Shown one piece after another: positions 1 through 9,817 of a DNA stretch of 64,000 nt. Position 1 is the stretch's first letter, and every line of letters starts with the position of its first letter. The notes beneath the pieces are model-generated. The model had not been told where the DNA came from, ran no database searches, and was given only the letters and a program-made list of their open reading frames with translations. The stretch lies in contig NZ_JBAWJZ010000006.1 in assembly GCF_043876835.1 (NCBI RefSeq), positions 62,001 through 126,000 on the forward strand, in the 5' to 3' direction. The translations under genes were made by a program, and so were the position numbers. Source of the stretch: Yeosuana sp043876835. Lineage in GTDB: Bacteria; Bacteroidota; Bacteroidia; Flavobacteriales; Flavobacteriaceae.

Positions 1-30
1 ATGATGATGTTTGTTTTAAATTTTGCTTTT

Positions 31-840
31 TTATAGTATGAGGATTTCTGCCGTTTTTTTATGTAATAACTCAAGTTGTACATCTTCTAAAGCAATTTTA
101 AACTTACTTTTTAAAATGGTGTTCAGCTCTTCTTTTGAAGATATTGAAGTAGCCAATTTATTTTCTCCCTTAGTACTAATAAGTTTTGGACCAGTTAAGG
201 TTATTCTCCCTTCTTCTTGATAAATTGAAGCTAATGTTCCTTTAAGGAAAACCGATTCTGGTGAGGTTTCTATAAAGACACAGGCTTGTTTAAAGTCTTC
301 TCGCTTTCTAGGAAATAAATCAAATACATATCTAGGGGTTAATTCTCCATTGGAATCTTTAAAATACAATGCCTTAATATCCTGAAAATCATTAACTATA
401 TAATGTGAGTCTTCTCCTCTTGAAAATATCTTTTTTATTATTGGAATAGGACTACCAAATGATTTACCATTACCCACATCAACCAAATATATTTCATCAT
501 CAATACGAACCAATAAGGCCATGTGCATATAATTGGAATCATTTTTAAGCGGTAGTCCCTTAAACATTTCACCACTTATAAAGTTTACCTCAAAACCAAT
601 AGCTTTCAAAATATCATAAAAAAGACTATTGTTTTCATAGCAAATGCCGCCTCTATGCTGTTCAATAATTTTATTATAAACATGTGATGATGAATAGTCT
701 AAAGGGGTATTTAAATGAATATCAAGATTTTCAAAAGGAACATGCAATAAAAACTGCTTTTGCAAATTGTTTAAAACATCATAAGTGGGTTTAAATTCAC
801 CAAAGTATTGAATTCTGCCTCTTACTCTTTCTAAGTTCAT
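31..840 (-). CDS. arylamine N-acetyltransferase (NAT family)
   Basis: This 269-residue cytoplasmic enzyme should transfer an acetyl group from acetyl-CoA to arylamines or hydrazines by a cysteine ping-pong mechanism. The family motif RGGICYEN carries the catalytic Cys at about residue 67. The matching His (about 106, in YMHMALLV) and Asp (about 121, in LVDVGNG) complete the Cys-His-Asp triad. Length is normal for bacterial NATs (about 270-280). It lies 17 bases downstream of the OmpA-like gene on the same strand and is probably co-transcribed with it, although no functional link is evident. The natural substrate cannot be read from the sequence. Confidence 0.9.
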   Translation of the reverse strand: MNLERVRGRIQYFGEFKPTYDVLNNLQKQFLLHVPFENLDIHLNTPLDYSSSHVYNKIIEQHRGGICYENNSLFYDILKAIGFEVNFISGEMFKGLPLKNDSNYMHMALLVRIDDEIYLVDVGNGKSFGSPIPIIKKIFSRGEDSHYIVNDFQDIKALYFKDSNGELTPRYVFDLFPRKREDFKQACVFIETSPESVFLKGTLASIYQEEGRITLTGPKLISTKGENKLATSISSKEELNTILKSKFKIALEDVQLELLHKKTAEILIL

Positions 841-857
841 AATTTAATTATTAACTA

Positions 858-2150
858 TTAAATTTTTATAAATTCTACACGCCTGTTCTTGGCTTTTCCT
901 TCAGTTGTATTATTGTCTGAAATAGGAATTTTTTCTCCCTTACCAGACGTTTTCATACGTTCTTTTTTAATATTGAATTGAGTATTAAAAAAGGTGCTAA
1001 TTGAAGTTGCCCTTTTCTGTGAAAGAATCAAATTGTCTTCTTCATTTCCAACATTATCAGTATGTCCAACAATTTCAATATTTAATTCTGGATTTGATTT
1101 AAGGATATTTCCTATTTCATTTAAAATACCATAAGACTCTGGTTTGATGGAGGCTTTATTAGTGTCAAAAAGTATAGCTGATGTAGAAAATGACCCTTTA
1201 CTTAAAAGGTTTTTTCTTAAATCTGAAATACCTTTGGCAACACGTATATTTGAAATAAAAATCCCAACCGTATCATCTGAAAGACCAGAATTACTTACCT
1301 GATAGTACAATTGATTAATTTTATGAGATGTTAAAATGGCCTTAGGAACATCAAAGACCTTATCTTCATTTATCCAAAACCGGAAACGCTCTTTTTGAAC
1401 CTGAATGGCTATGTGGATAGGCTTTCCAACCAATTTTTCTAGTTTTGGAAATAACTTTAATTCTGATTTAAAATATTCACTTCCGTTTTCTAAACTTTCA
1501 AGCTGCAATATTGAGTTTCCATTACCATCCTTAATCAATCCTAAATATACCTTAGTTATGAAATCTTCTTCAGGAAACCCTAAAAGCGAATTGTGATTAG
1601 AAGGTTTTTTTCCAGAGGAAAGAAAACCAAAATAAAAAGCTGGGTAATAGGCAATCTCATCTCCAAGACTATTAAACATTAGTTCGAATTCTACTGTGAA
1701 GTTTTCTTCAAATAAAGACGTGTTATCTGTTAAAAAGGTTGAATTCTGCATTAATTTTAACCAATTTCCAGATAGATTATTAAAAGTTACCATCTCGCCA
1801 GATCCATTGGTGTTCCAACCCGTTGGGAGTTCTCCTATATTGTCTTCTACAAAATCCCTGTAGTAAACAACCGTTTCTCCAGGAGTAAAATCGAACTTAG
1901 AATATTGCTTTAAAAAAGTTGGCTTTACCGAATCTGTTTGATGTGCTATTTTATCTTCATTTTTTGAAGACTTTTTATATTTTTTCTTAGAAAAAGCACT
2001 GTCTAAAGTATTTGTGGTTTTCTCTTCTGCATTATTTAAAATAACGTTTTCTGAAGTTTGTTTAGCGGTTTCCTTTATCTTTTTAAACAAGCTTTGAGAT
2101 TGTATTATTTGAGATAAAAGAATACACATAAGTAGCACTAAATATTTCAT
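858..2150 (-). CDS. OmpA-family outer-membrane or periplasmic protein
   Basis: The 430-residue protein starts with a signal peptide (about residues 1-20). A low-complexity charged stretch follows to about 75, then a beta-rich, LamG-like region at about 90-310. The C-terminal OmpA peptidoglycan-binding domain is at about 320-430. That domain shows the usual features: a start of the FDTNKASIKPES type, the core EIVGHTDNVGNEEDN, and a basic segment ending in NRRVEF. It probably anchors the outer membrane to peptidoglycan. The middle domain is common in Bacteroidetes OmpA-like proteins, but I cannot give its ligand. It is first in a possible two-gene unit with the NAT gene. Confidence 0.88.
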   Translation of the reverse strand: MKYLVLLMCILLSQIIQSQSLFKKIKETAKQTSENVILNNAEEKTTNTLDSAFSKKKYKKSSKNEDKIAHQTDSVKPTFLKQYSKFDFTPGETVVYYRDFVEDNIGELPTGWNTNGSGEMVTFNNLSGNWLKLMQNSTFLTDNTSLFEENFTVEFELMFNSLGDEIAYYPAFYFGFLSSGKKPSNHNSLLGFPEEDFITKVYLGLIKDGNGNSILQLESLENGSEYFKSELKLFPKLEKLVGKPIHIAIQVQKERFRFWINEDKVFDVPKAILTSHKINQLYYQVSNSGLSDDTVGIFISNIRVAKGISDLRKNLLSKGSFSTSAILFDTNKASIKPESYGILNEIGNILKSNPELNIEIVGHTDNVGNEEDNLILSQKRATSISTFFNTQFNIKKERMKTSGKGEKIPISDNNTTEGKAKNRRVEFIKI

Positions 2151-2240
2151 TGTTAGTTTTATAATTAAATGATTTTTTTATTTTTAGACATAAATAGTCT
2201 GGCTCCAAAAGGGGAGTTTATATCTATAATAAAAATGGAG

Positions 2241-2825
2241 TTATACTTTAGATTTGTGGGGCTCTATTGGCTGTGGAACTATATTTTCAACAGGTTTTAT
2301 ACTTTTTAAATATGTAAAAATGGCTTTGATGTCTTCATCAGGCATTTGTGAGTAGGAAGGCCATGGCATAGGAGGCAATAGTTGTCTGCTATTTTCAAGG
2401 CCTTTATACTTTCCTTGTTTCATAGCTCTTAAAAATTGTTCGTCAGACCACGACCCAATACCTGTTGCATCTGGAGTTAAATTTGCAGCGAAAGATGTTC
2501 CCCAAGGACCTACAACTGCCGTACTGTTCATGTTAAACAAAACATAACCTTTAATTGTTTCTGGGTTAAAAGGAGGTAATGCTTCATTTGAATCATGCCC
2601 GGATAACAACCTGTTAGGATCTGGAATAGGACCTTTTTCTGTCATGATTTTGGGAGAGTGGCAATCATTACATCCAATTGTATTTACTAAATACTTTCCT
2701 CTTGTTATTTGATCTTGCAAGGTTGCATTGTTCTGATAATCTTTTTTTTCATTGTTTGAGTTATTGCATCCTAAAATAATTAGAACTGTAATTGCTGTAA
2801 CTAATTTAAAAATGTTGTTTTTCAT
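2241..2825 (-). CDS. lipoprotein c-type cytochrome (monohaem)
   Basis: The 194-residue protein has a lipoprotein signal peptide ending in ILGC (lipidation Cys about 20) and one haem-binding CNDCH motif at residues 52-56. The distal ligand is probably the Met of LPPMPWP (about 153). It should be a membrane-tethered periplasmic electron carrier or a subunit of a dehydrogenase. It resembles the cytochromes annotated near small-molecule dehydrogenases in Bacteroidetes, but no dehydrogenase lies beside it here. The partner is therefore unknown. Confidence 0.85.
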   Translation of the reverse strand: MKNNIFKLVTAITVLIILGCNNSNNEKKDYQNNATLQDQITRGKYLVNTIGCNDCHSPKIMTEKGPIPDPNRLLSGHDSNEALPPFNPETIKGYVLFNMNSTAVVGPWGTSFAANLTPDATGIGSWSDEQFLRAMKQGKYKGLENSRQLLPPMPWPSYSQMPDEDIKAIFTYLKSIKPVENIVPQPIEPHKSKV

Positions 2826-3130
2826 GATTTTATTCGTTTTTTGATTGATGATTGTTTTCTAACAGATGTAATGACGGCAGTCATAAAACATTGTTACAAT
2901 ATTTATTGCTTTTTTTTATATAGTTTACTATTCTTTTTGTTGTGTTATTAAAATATTTTTACTACTTGTATTTATAAATGGATATATTAAATTAAGGATA
3001 CAAAGAACATATCAATATCGAAGTTTGACAATAACATGAAAATGTGAAAATCATCTTCAAAAAAATAAAAAGATGTGATAAAAATTCACATCTTTTTATT
3101 CAAATCATATTAAGATCAAATTATTAAACT
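2826..3130. other. intergenic stretch without a gene
   Basis: This AT-rich gap separates the cytochrome gene from the aspartyl protease gene. Apart from the hairpin at 3064-3100 I see no open frame with coding character, no tRNA fold and no recognised regulatory RNA. Confidence 0.7.
3064..3100 (-). terminator. intrinsic terminator downstream of the aspartyl protease gene
   Basis: A perfect 15-bp inverted repeat (arms 3064-3078 and 3086-3100, 7-base loop) has A-runs on one side and T-runs on the other. On the minus strand it lies 30 bases past the stop of the aspartyl protease gene. Confidence 0.7.
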
Positions 3131-4303
3131 CTAATAATATCTTTTGGGTTTTAAAGATAATGTTTCCTTCTTGTCTCTCCTTTTAATCTCAACAGTAAAG
3201 GTTTTATTGGAATCATTTAATATTTTTCTAGCATCTGAAGTGTTTTCACAAGTCATTCCATCAATACCAATAATAACATCATTTTTTTGAAAACCTGCTA
3301 TAGAAGCAGGTGAATTTTCAGTAACATAATTTACTATAATTTCGTTTTTGTTCTGTTTTAAACTTAAACCAGTTAAATTGAAATTAAACGGATTGCTATA
3401 ATGACTGTTAGGAAAAAGAATCAGGCTAGTTTTTTTATAATCCAAAACCACATTGAATCTTTTAACAATATCAATTCCTAAAATTCCATCTATTTTTTCA
3501 GACGAAGAGGCTCCTGATTTCGCCATTGAAACAGACATTGGTAAATCATTAAATGAATAATTTAACAATGTTAATTGATTAAGAGTTGCCATATAATTTT
3601 CAAAACTATTGGACATTGAGGCATCCATAACTGGAATTTTGGTTTTTTTATCAAATTCATTTAAAAGGTTGTGTTTTTTTGCAAATGAAGAATTGACGCT
3701 CAAAGAAAAACCGGCACCAGAATCAAAATAAAAATTTCCAGCAAAGGTTTTACCACTTGTTGTAGTAAAACTTAAACTTACCGTTGGTAAATCCTCAACT
3801 AGTGTAAAAGGTACCGAAATGTAAGTATCAAAAGCCTTAGTATTAGATGGGTAAAACTCTAATTGATTCTTTTCATAATTTAAAAGAGTTACATAATCCT
3901 TTAATAATTCATAACCAATAACACCATCCAACTTTTCCCCTTGAAAAGTTATATGCGAAATATCATCTATATAAAAGTTTATGTTATTGATATCTAAACC
4001 TTCTAAATGCAACATGTTGTCATGTGAAATAGGCACAGTGCTAACACCTCCGGCAGTCTCTAAAACAACTTCTTCACTTGATTTGATTAATTTAGTTTCA
4101 TCTGCTAATGATAAAGACGCTACAGATGAACCAGCTCCAGTATCAAATAGAAATACATAACTTTTATCAGAATTATTTATTTTAACTTTAATAAAGGTAT
4201 GTACTCCTTGTTGTAAAAGTGGGACAATGGCAATAGATTGTTCTTGAGCTTTACAAAAGAAACAAATCATTACTACCAAATAGAGTGCTTTTAGATTTTT
4301 CAT
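3131..4303 (-). CDS. retropepsin-like aspartyl protease with PDZ domain
   Basis: The 390-residue exported protein has a signal peptide at about 1-19. Two retropepsin-like halves follow, each with its own catalytic-type motif: FDTGAGSS (Asp about 54) and FDSGAGFS (Asp about 194). A C-terminal PDZ domain spans about 305-390 (ENSPASIAGFQKNDVIIGIDG). Two DTG/DSG motifs in one chain suggest an intramolecular pseudo-dimer, as in pepsins, rather than a homodimer. It is probably a periplasmic or surface protease; the substrate is unknown. It stands as a single gene between terminator-like hairpins. Confidence 0.87.
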   Translation of the reverse strand: MKNLKALYLVVMICFFCKAQEQSIAIVPLLQQGVHTFIKVKINNSDKSYVFLFDTGAGSSVASLSLADETKLIKSSEEVVLETAGGVSTVPISHDNMLHLEGLDINNINFYIDDISHITFQGEKLDGVIGYELLKDYVTLLNYEKNQLEFYPSNTKAFDTYISVPFTLVEDLPTVSLSFTTTSGKTFAGNFYFDSGAGFSLSVNSSFAKKHNLLNEFDKKTKIPVMDASMSNSFENYMATLNQLTLLNYSFNDLPMSVSMAKSGASSSEKIDGILGIDIVKRFNVVLDYKKTSLILFPNSHYSNPFNFNLTGLSLKQNKNEIIVNYVTENSPASIAGFQKNDVIIGIDGMTCENTSDARKILNDSNKTFTVEIKRRDKKETLSLKPKRYY

Positions 4304-4380
4304 TTTTTAAATTATCTCAGCAAATAAAAGATGTTATTACATGTTCTGCAATCGCATAAAAGAGTGAAAGTTGAACCCTA

Positions 4381-4421
4381 AAGCAAAAAAAACGTGAATT
4401 TAAATCACATCTTTTTTGCTT
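4381..4421 (-). terminator. terminator-like hairpin after the response regulator gene
   Basis: Seventeen-base arms at 4381-4397 and 4405-4421 pair with three central mismatches and an 8-base loop. On the minus strand the right arm leads into an A/T-rich tract, 15 bases past the response-regulator stop codon. Confidence 0.5.
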
Positions 4422-4435
4422 CCTTCTACAACTAT

Positions 4436-5068
4436 TTATAGTAATTTATCTTTAAAGGCTTTAGCCACAGCTTCGCTCTTGCTGTTTACATGAAGTTTTT
4501 CGTAGATTTTTTTTATGTGAGAACGAACCGTATCAATGGCTATAAACATATCATTAGCAATCATTTTATAACTGTAACCATTTACAAGAAATTGCAAAAC
4601 CTGTTTTTCACGTTCACTTAAATTATATTCGTTATTTGATTGTTGAGGTAATTCTGAAAACATTTTAAGAACTTGTGTAGCGATAGATGAAGTCATTGGT
4701 GCTCCACCTGAAGCTACGTCTCCAATATATTCTAACAATTTTGCTGGTGGTGTTTTTTTTAACAAATAACCATTAGCCCCATTCTTTAAGGCCTCAAATA
4801 CGTTTTTATTATCATCAAAAACAGTAAGCATTAAAATCTTAACTTCTTGGTTAATTTCTCTTACTTTTTTGAGCCCTTCTATTCCATTTACTCCAGGCAT
4901 ATCAATATCCATTAAAAGAACATCTGGCCCCCATGTTTTTAATTCGCTTAAAATATTGTTACAGTTTTTGTAAGAAGCCACTACATTAAACCCTTCACTT
5001 CCATCTATGAGCATTGTTAAGCCTTCTCTTAGCTGTGGATTATCTTCATAAATTAGCACTCTTATCAT
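4436..5068 (-). CDS. NarL/LuxR-type response regulator
   Basis: The 210-residue regulator has an N-terminal receiver domain (about 1-120), with acidic residues near the start (YEDN), the phospho-acceptor Asp in LLMDIDMPG (about 54) and the conserved Lys of LLKKTPP (about 105). A C-terminal LuxR helix-turn-helix (about 145-207) reads LSEREKQVLQFLVNGYS and IAIDTVRSHIKKIYEKL. It is encoded 61 bases downstream of the large sensor kinase gene and is almost certainly its partner. A good promoter match lies just upstream (5081-5109), so it may also be transcribed separately. Its target genes are not evident. Confidence 0.92.
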   Translation of the reverse strand: MIRVLIYEDNPQLREGLTMLIDGSEGFNVVASYKNCNNILSELKTWGPDVLLMDIDMPGVNGIEGLKKVREINQEVKILMLTVFDDNKNVFEALKNGANGYLLKKTPPAKLLEYIGDVASGGAPMTSSIATQVLKMFSELPQQSNNEYNLSEREKQVLQFLVNGYSYKMIANDMFIAIDTVRSHIKKIYEKLHVNSKSEAVAKAFKDKLL

Positions 5069-5080
5069 AATTTTTTGTTA

Positions 5081-5109
5081 CAAAATTACAAATTGATTAA
5101 CAATCAAAA
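5081..5109 (-). promoter_or_regulatory. Bacteroidetes-type promoter for the response regulator
   Basis: On the minus strand an exact TAnnTTTG element (TAATTTTG, 5081-5088) lies 16 bases downstream of a TTTTG element (5105-5109). It sits in the 61-base gap between the kinase and regulator genes and could give the regulator its own transcript. Confidence 0.5.
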
Positions 5110-5129
5110 CACACATAAATATGTGAAAA

Positions 5130-8100
5130 TCATGTATTGACAGGAATATTTAAAATAACTTCCGTGCCAAAACTTTGTTGACTTTTTATTTCTATTATTC
5201 CTTGCAATGACTCTGCTCTCTTTTTCATGTTTCCTAAACCATTTCCTCCATCTGCTTCAAGCACTTCAAATCCTCTCCCGTTATCTTTTACAATCATTAT
5301 AAGCTTATGATTCTTGTATTTTAACTCAATGTCCGCTTTACTACAAGAAGAATATTTAGCTATATTATTTACAGCTTCTTTAAATATTAAAAATACATCA
5401 CGTCTTGCTTCCATATTTAATCTAATATCAAGTACTCTTTCTTCAATATTGAAATTAATTTCTATATCTTTTGGTTCAAGTATTCCTGAGACATATTCCC
5501 TCATTCTAGCTACAATTTTTAGCATGCTGTCATTATCTGGTTTTATACTCCATACAATATCATCCATAGCCTCCATCATTTGTTGGCTATTATCTGTTAT
5601 CTTACTTATATATGAACTTGTCTTAACAGGATCTGTAATCATTTTACTTTTTGCCATTGAGCTTAGGATATTTATTGTGCTTAAAGTCGAGCCAATATCG
5701 TCATGAAGATCACGAGCAACTTTAGTTCTTATACGTTCAACAGCCAATAACTTGTTAATGCGTTGATGATAAATAAAATATATTAAACTACTTACAGCAA
5801 GTAAAACAAGAATTGTGAACCACCAAGTTTGGTAATAATGCGGTAAAATTGACAGACTTAAAGAGGTGATGCCAGTAAATTTGTCACTTTGCTGGTTAAC
5901 ACATTTAACTTTAAAATTATAATTACCAGGTGGTAAAACGGTGTAATTTGCAGCAAGTTCACGCCCTGCTTTAACCCATTCGTTATCTACTCCTTCAAGT
6001 TTATAATAATATACAAGATTATACTGCTGTGTATAACTTAATGATGAAAAATAAATTGTAAATGAATTTTGTTCGGGTTTCAGTTTTACTTTATCTAATG
6101 AAAGTAATGAGTCAAGGGGAATGAATTTATTGAATATTTTAAAACCTGTTAATGTCACTTCATTTGGAACATTATCAACATTTAGTTGGAAAGGATTAAA
6201 TTTGTATAATACATTTTCTCCAGCGAACCACAACTCACCATTTCTCTTTTTTAATTTACTAAAAATTGATTTATTGCCGAAAATAACTCCGTTTCTTTCA
6301 TTGTAAGAAGCAAATACTTTTTTTTCATGATTATAGCTTCCAATACCGTTGTTATGAGTGAACCATAGAATTTCATGATTGTCCAATAACATTCTAGAGA
6401 CTTCTGCTCCTGCTAGTCCATCTAATTGGGTAAGTGTTTTAAAGTCACCAGTATTAGAATTAATGATATTTAGAAATCCATTACTGACGAAATAAATACT
6501 ATCATTATACTGTTCAATATCAGCTACACCAAGTCCAATTGGAGGCAAATCTGTATAAGGCTTTTCCATAAAATGTGAAATCACATTTTTCCCAATAGGA
6601 TCCATTAAATATACACCTGCCTTATGCGTTCCAATCCAGATACGATTTGCATTGTCCTTATAAAGAACAAAAATACTGGTATTAAACTCATGAATAATTT
6701 CAAAACTTTCATTAATAATTTTACTTCCTTTTGTCCACTTAATGAGGCGTCCACTTTGAGTTCCAAAAAGAAGATTTCCATCTTTATCCTCCAGAACCTG
6801 ACGAATTGTTGAATTCTCAAATATTGGCAGGTTCAATAGTTCTAAAGGCTTATTTGTGTCTGGATTGAAAATCATTAAAAAGCCACCTTGACAACCTGCC
6901 CAAATAAGTCCCGATTCTTCATGCTGGCATAAATCCCAAACCTGAGAATATTGCTTATGCTTTTGTATGGGTATTGACTCATATAGATTATTTTTAATTT
7001 CCTTTACATAGTTGTCAAGTAAAAAGATTCCATTACCCCAAGTTCCTATCCAATTTTTTGAATTTTTTGTTTCAAGTAGAGATGTCACCGTTAAATTATT
7101 GTTCAATTCACTTTTATCAAAAGTATAATTGAAGATAGCATTGTCTTCAGAAAATATATAAATCCCGTTATCTGTACAAATCCAAATGTTACCTTCACGA
7201 TCTTGGTACATTTGATTTATTTTTCTGCAATTAATATCAAAATCTGAAGGAGTAGACTTTTTATATTGAACTAATGCTTTTGATTCGGGCTCATATTTAA
7301 GGAGTGAGTTTAGTCCTCCAGACCATATATTTCCCTTTTTAGTTTCAAAAACCCAAGATAACTCATAATAAGCAGGTAAATGTGACTTTAAGTCAATTGT
7401 ATCAGGAATAACTTGATTCTTTTTAGGATCATAGTGAATAATTTTTGCCCTTTCATCCAAAGGATTATAATCCCAGTAAAAAATCCACCAGGTATTGGAT
7501 TTGTCAATATAAAAATTATATACAAATAACAAATTTTGATTTTCAAAAAATGCTATTTTTTCCTGATTGTGATTGTGGTAATTGATGGATTTATTTTTAT
7601 GATTATATACTGCTAAACCTTTAGCACTGCATATCCAATAATCATCTCTTAAAGTATCTTCATATAAATCACTAACCGGCCACCCATCGGGTACTTTAAT
7701 TGGTAGGTTATTTTTAGTGAATTTATTATTTTCTTGATCATACCAGAGGAGCTCATATTTTTCTAAACATAAAAATGTATTATCCCTACTATCACGAACC
7801 AGTTTGATATTTCCTGAGCTAGAGTATTTATGGTAGTCCTCTATTGGTATATTAGAATATTCAAAAGTAATTGGGTTGAATAAACCAACAATACTACCCT
7901 GCCTTATCCACATTTTATTATTACCAGCATCCAATATCTGATCTATGCTGTAAGGAGGCAATGATTTTGTAAGACCATTACTTCTAAAGTTTATAAATTT
8001 ACGACCGTCAAATCTTTGAATTCCATTCTGAGTTCCAATCCAAAAAAAACCTTTTTTGTCTTGATAGATGCAGTTAACTTTATTTGTATTTAAACCTTCA

Positions 8101-8192
8101 GTAGTTGAAATTCGGTTATAAACATTTTGTATTTGACCAATTGCTGAAAGGTTAATAACAAACAAAATACACAAAAAGATAACACGAACCAT
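5130..8192 (-). CDS. two-component sensor kinase with Reg_prop propeller and Y_Y_Y domain
   Basis: This 1020-residue sensor has a signal peptide (about 1-19) and a periplasmic two-propeller region of Reg_prop repeats to about residue 680 (repeated W-I/W-x-G/C segments such as FFWIGTQNGIQRF and NIWICTDNGIYIF). A Y_Y_Y domain follows (about 690-770), then one membrane helix (about 785-806). The HisKA_3 dimerisation domain has its His in ARDLHDDIGS (about 830), and the HATPase region reads DNGRGFEV and GNGLGNM. Unlike the hybrid one-protein systems of polysaccharide utilisation loci, there is no fused receiver or AraC domain. Output therefore goes to the separate NarL-type regulator next door. 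The inducer is unknown, and no SusC/SusD or glycoside hydrolase genes are nearby. Confidence 0.9.
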   Translation of the reverse strand: MVRVIFLCILFVINLSAIGQIQNVYNRISTTEGLNTNKVNCIYQDKKGFFWIGTQNGIQRFDGRKFINFRSNGLTKSLPPYSIDQILDAGNNKMWIRQGSIVGLFNPITFEYSNIPIEDYHKYSSSGNIKLVRDSRDNTFLCLEKYELLWYDQENNKFTKNNLPIKVPDGWPVSDLYEDTLRDDYWICSAKGLAVYNHKNKSINYHNHNQEKIAFFENQNLLFVYNFYIDKSNTWWIFYWDYNPLDERAKIIHYDPKKNQVIPDTIDLKSHLPAYYELSWVFETKKGNIWSGGLNSLLKYEPESKALVQYKKSTPSDFDINCRKINQMYQDREGNIWICTDNGIYIFSEDNAIFNYTFDKSELNNNLTVTSLLETKNSKNWIGTWGNGIFLLDNYVKEIKNNLYESIPIQKHKQYSQVWDLCQHEESGLIWAGCQGGFLMIFNPDTNKPLELLNLPIFENSTIRQVLEDKDGNLLFGTQSGRLIKWTKGSKIINESFEIIHEFNTSIFVLYKDNANRIWIGTHKAGVYLMDPIGKNVISHFMEKPYTDLPPIGLGVADIEQYNDSIYFVSNGFLNIINSNTGDFKTLTQLDGLAGAEVSRMLLDNHEILWFTHNNGIGSYNHEKKVFASYNERNGVIFGNKSIFSKLKKRNGELWFAGENVLYKFNPFQLNVDNVPNEVTLTGFKIFNKFIPLDSLLSLDKVKLKPEQNSFTIYFSSLSYTQQYNLVYYYKLEGVDNEWVKAGRELAANYTVLPPGNYNFKVKCVNQQSDKFTGITSLSLSILPHYYQTWWFTILVLLAVSSLIYFIYHQRINKLLAVERIRTKVARDLHDDIGSTLSTINILSSMAKSKMITDPVKTSSYISKITDNSQQMMEAMDDIVWSIKPDNDSMLKIVARMREYVSGILEPKDIEINFNIEERVLDIRLNMEARRDVFLIFKEAVNNIAKYSSCSKADIELKYKNHKLIMIVKDNGRGFEVLEADGGNGLGNMKKRAESLQGIIEIKSQQSFGTEVILNIPVNT

Positions 8193-8708
8193 TTATTGCT
8201 TTTATAGTAAAATTACAAAAACATTCTTTTCAATAAATGAAAAAACTTAAAACCACATGTTTATGTTATATAACTTTAAGCGACATAGGTTTATGATACT
8301 TCATTTAGTAAATATAAATATTGTCAATATAAAAATTAAGGGTTTTGTGTTCGATAAAGTAGAAACATTATAAAACCAAAGACTATTTATGAATTTATTA
8401 CTATAATTCTTCAATTTTTTCAACTTTTATCAAATTATATAGAAAGATTTGGCAATCCAAAATGAGATTTTTTGTTGAGACACAATTTCAAATTTGATAG
8501 AACAAATTAGTTTTATTGTATTTTTTATTAATACCAATAATGATAGATATATTGGCGTTGCTGAAAAGTAGAATAATGGGAGATTTAGCCAGTAAAGTCT
8601 TAATATATTGGACTCATGCTTAATGAAATTAATGTTTGAAATTAAGTAGCCTTTATTTAAGACGGGCAGTTTTTTAGTATAAAAGGTAACTGTTTAAAAC
8701 TATTTAAA
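8193..8708. other. intergenic region, no gene seen
   Basis: This AT-rich 516-base gap lies between two minus-strand genes. It should hold the promoter of the sensor kinase: a TAATTTTA element near 8209-8216 on the minus strand is one base off the TAnnTTTG consensus. I see no coding frame of useful length, no tRNA and no clear repeat. Confidence 0.6.
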
Positions 8709-9044
8709 TTATTCTTTAACAATGCCAACAGCAATTCCTGTTTTGCAATCAACTCTTAATAACTCTCCCTTTCTTAATCCATATTTATATGGTGAAACTT
8801 TATAGTTAGCCATTCCATTATTAGAAGATACCATAATAAGTTGTGTTCCATCTCTTGGGTCTATCATTGGATTTATACATGAGTTATCATTAAGAGATAA
8901 ACCTTTTGCTGGCAAGAAATTTTCAGGGGTATTTTCAGCTTGTCTAATAACAAGATTGCTATTTCCAGAATTTTGAAATGCACTACATCCTATAGTTAGT
9001 ATAAAGAATGTAAAAGCTATTAATGAGAATATTACTCTTTTCAT
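8709..9044 (-). CDS. small lipoprotein of unknown function
   Basis: The 111-residue protein has a classic lipoprotein signal peptide (hydrophobic stretch then TIGC, lipidation Cys about 20). The mature part of about 90 residues contains two or three Cys and a segment reading NPMIDPRDGTQLIM. I do not recognise a family. The start is fixed by the signal peptide. It stands alone between two long non-coding gaps, so context gives no hint of a role. Confidence 0.72.
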   Translation of the reverse strand: MKRVIFSLIAFTFFILTIGCSAFQNSGNSNLVIRQAENTPENFLPAKGLSLNDNSCINPMIDPRDGTQLIMVSSNNGMANYKVSPYKYGLRKGELLRVDCKTGIAVGIVKE

Positions 9045-9784
9045 TTTTTATAATTTTATAAAATTAAAAATAGGTATTTTTTAATTTAAAATAGAAAATG
9101 AGGATTATTATTTTTCGTTAACTACAATTCAGGTGTCATTATGTGAAAATTTATAATAATAGCACCAATTAAAATTGGTAGATGAGCTAACATCATGCTA
9201 ACAAACATAAAACATATGCCTTTAATAAACAGAAAAACACCCTAGTAATACGTAATAAGTTTAGAGGAAAATAAGTATGACCAATTGTATTCATTCTTGA
9301 AATGGCCAAATACAAAATTTCATTGAAAAAGTAAAATTTAACTTATTAAAAACCAATTTGAGTTGCTTTTATGTCTGTTGATTAAAATATTTTTTAGAAG
9401 AAAAGAGCCTAAAGTTTAGTTGTTTTAATCAATTATTTAAGATTAGAATTAAAAAAATACCTATTCTGATTCGTTAAAAATGGAAGCTAAAAGATTTTTT
9501 AAGAGTGTTGATTTTTTAGATAATATATTTTATCAACAAAAATACTTTTAACTATTTGTTTTTAAATAGATTAATTTAAAAAAATGAGATATTGAAAATG
9601 CCTATATATTAACTTTTTAAAATTTTAACAAAATATTATAGGGGTATTTATAATAAATGCGTCTTAAATAATAAACGATAGAATTGTATTTGCATTTTTA
9701 ATTTTGTTGAGTTAGTCATAAAACAAATTATTTAAAAGGACAGTTAAGAACTATCCTCTTTTATTAAAAGTATCTTAAATAAAC
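9045..9784. other. long intergenic region
   Basis: About 740 bases with very high AT content and no convincing gene. A short minus-strand frame at 9122-9208 encodes a hydrophobic 28-residue peptide and could be a decayed membrane-protein fragment, but it is too short to call. The right end holds the promoter for the DsbD cluster. Confidence 0.6.
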
Positions 9785-9813
9785 TTTTGTAAACTGTTAA
9801 AAACTTATTTTTG
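9785..9813 (+). promoter_or_regulatory. Bacteroidetes-type promoter of the DsbD cluster
   Basis: A TTTTG element (9785-9789) is followed 16 bases later by an exact TAnnTTTG (TATTTTTG, 9806-9813). Transcription would begin about six bases after it, almost on the ATG at 9818. The first ORF would then be leaderless, or the transcript would carry a long leader before 10168. Confidence 0.5.
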
Positions 9814-9817
9814 CCAC

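Noticed and set aside
9122..9208. Short hydrophobic minus-strand ORF of 28 residues
   Set aside because: It is too short, has no homology that I recognise and no promoter match. It could be a decayed fragment of a membrane protein.
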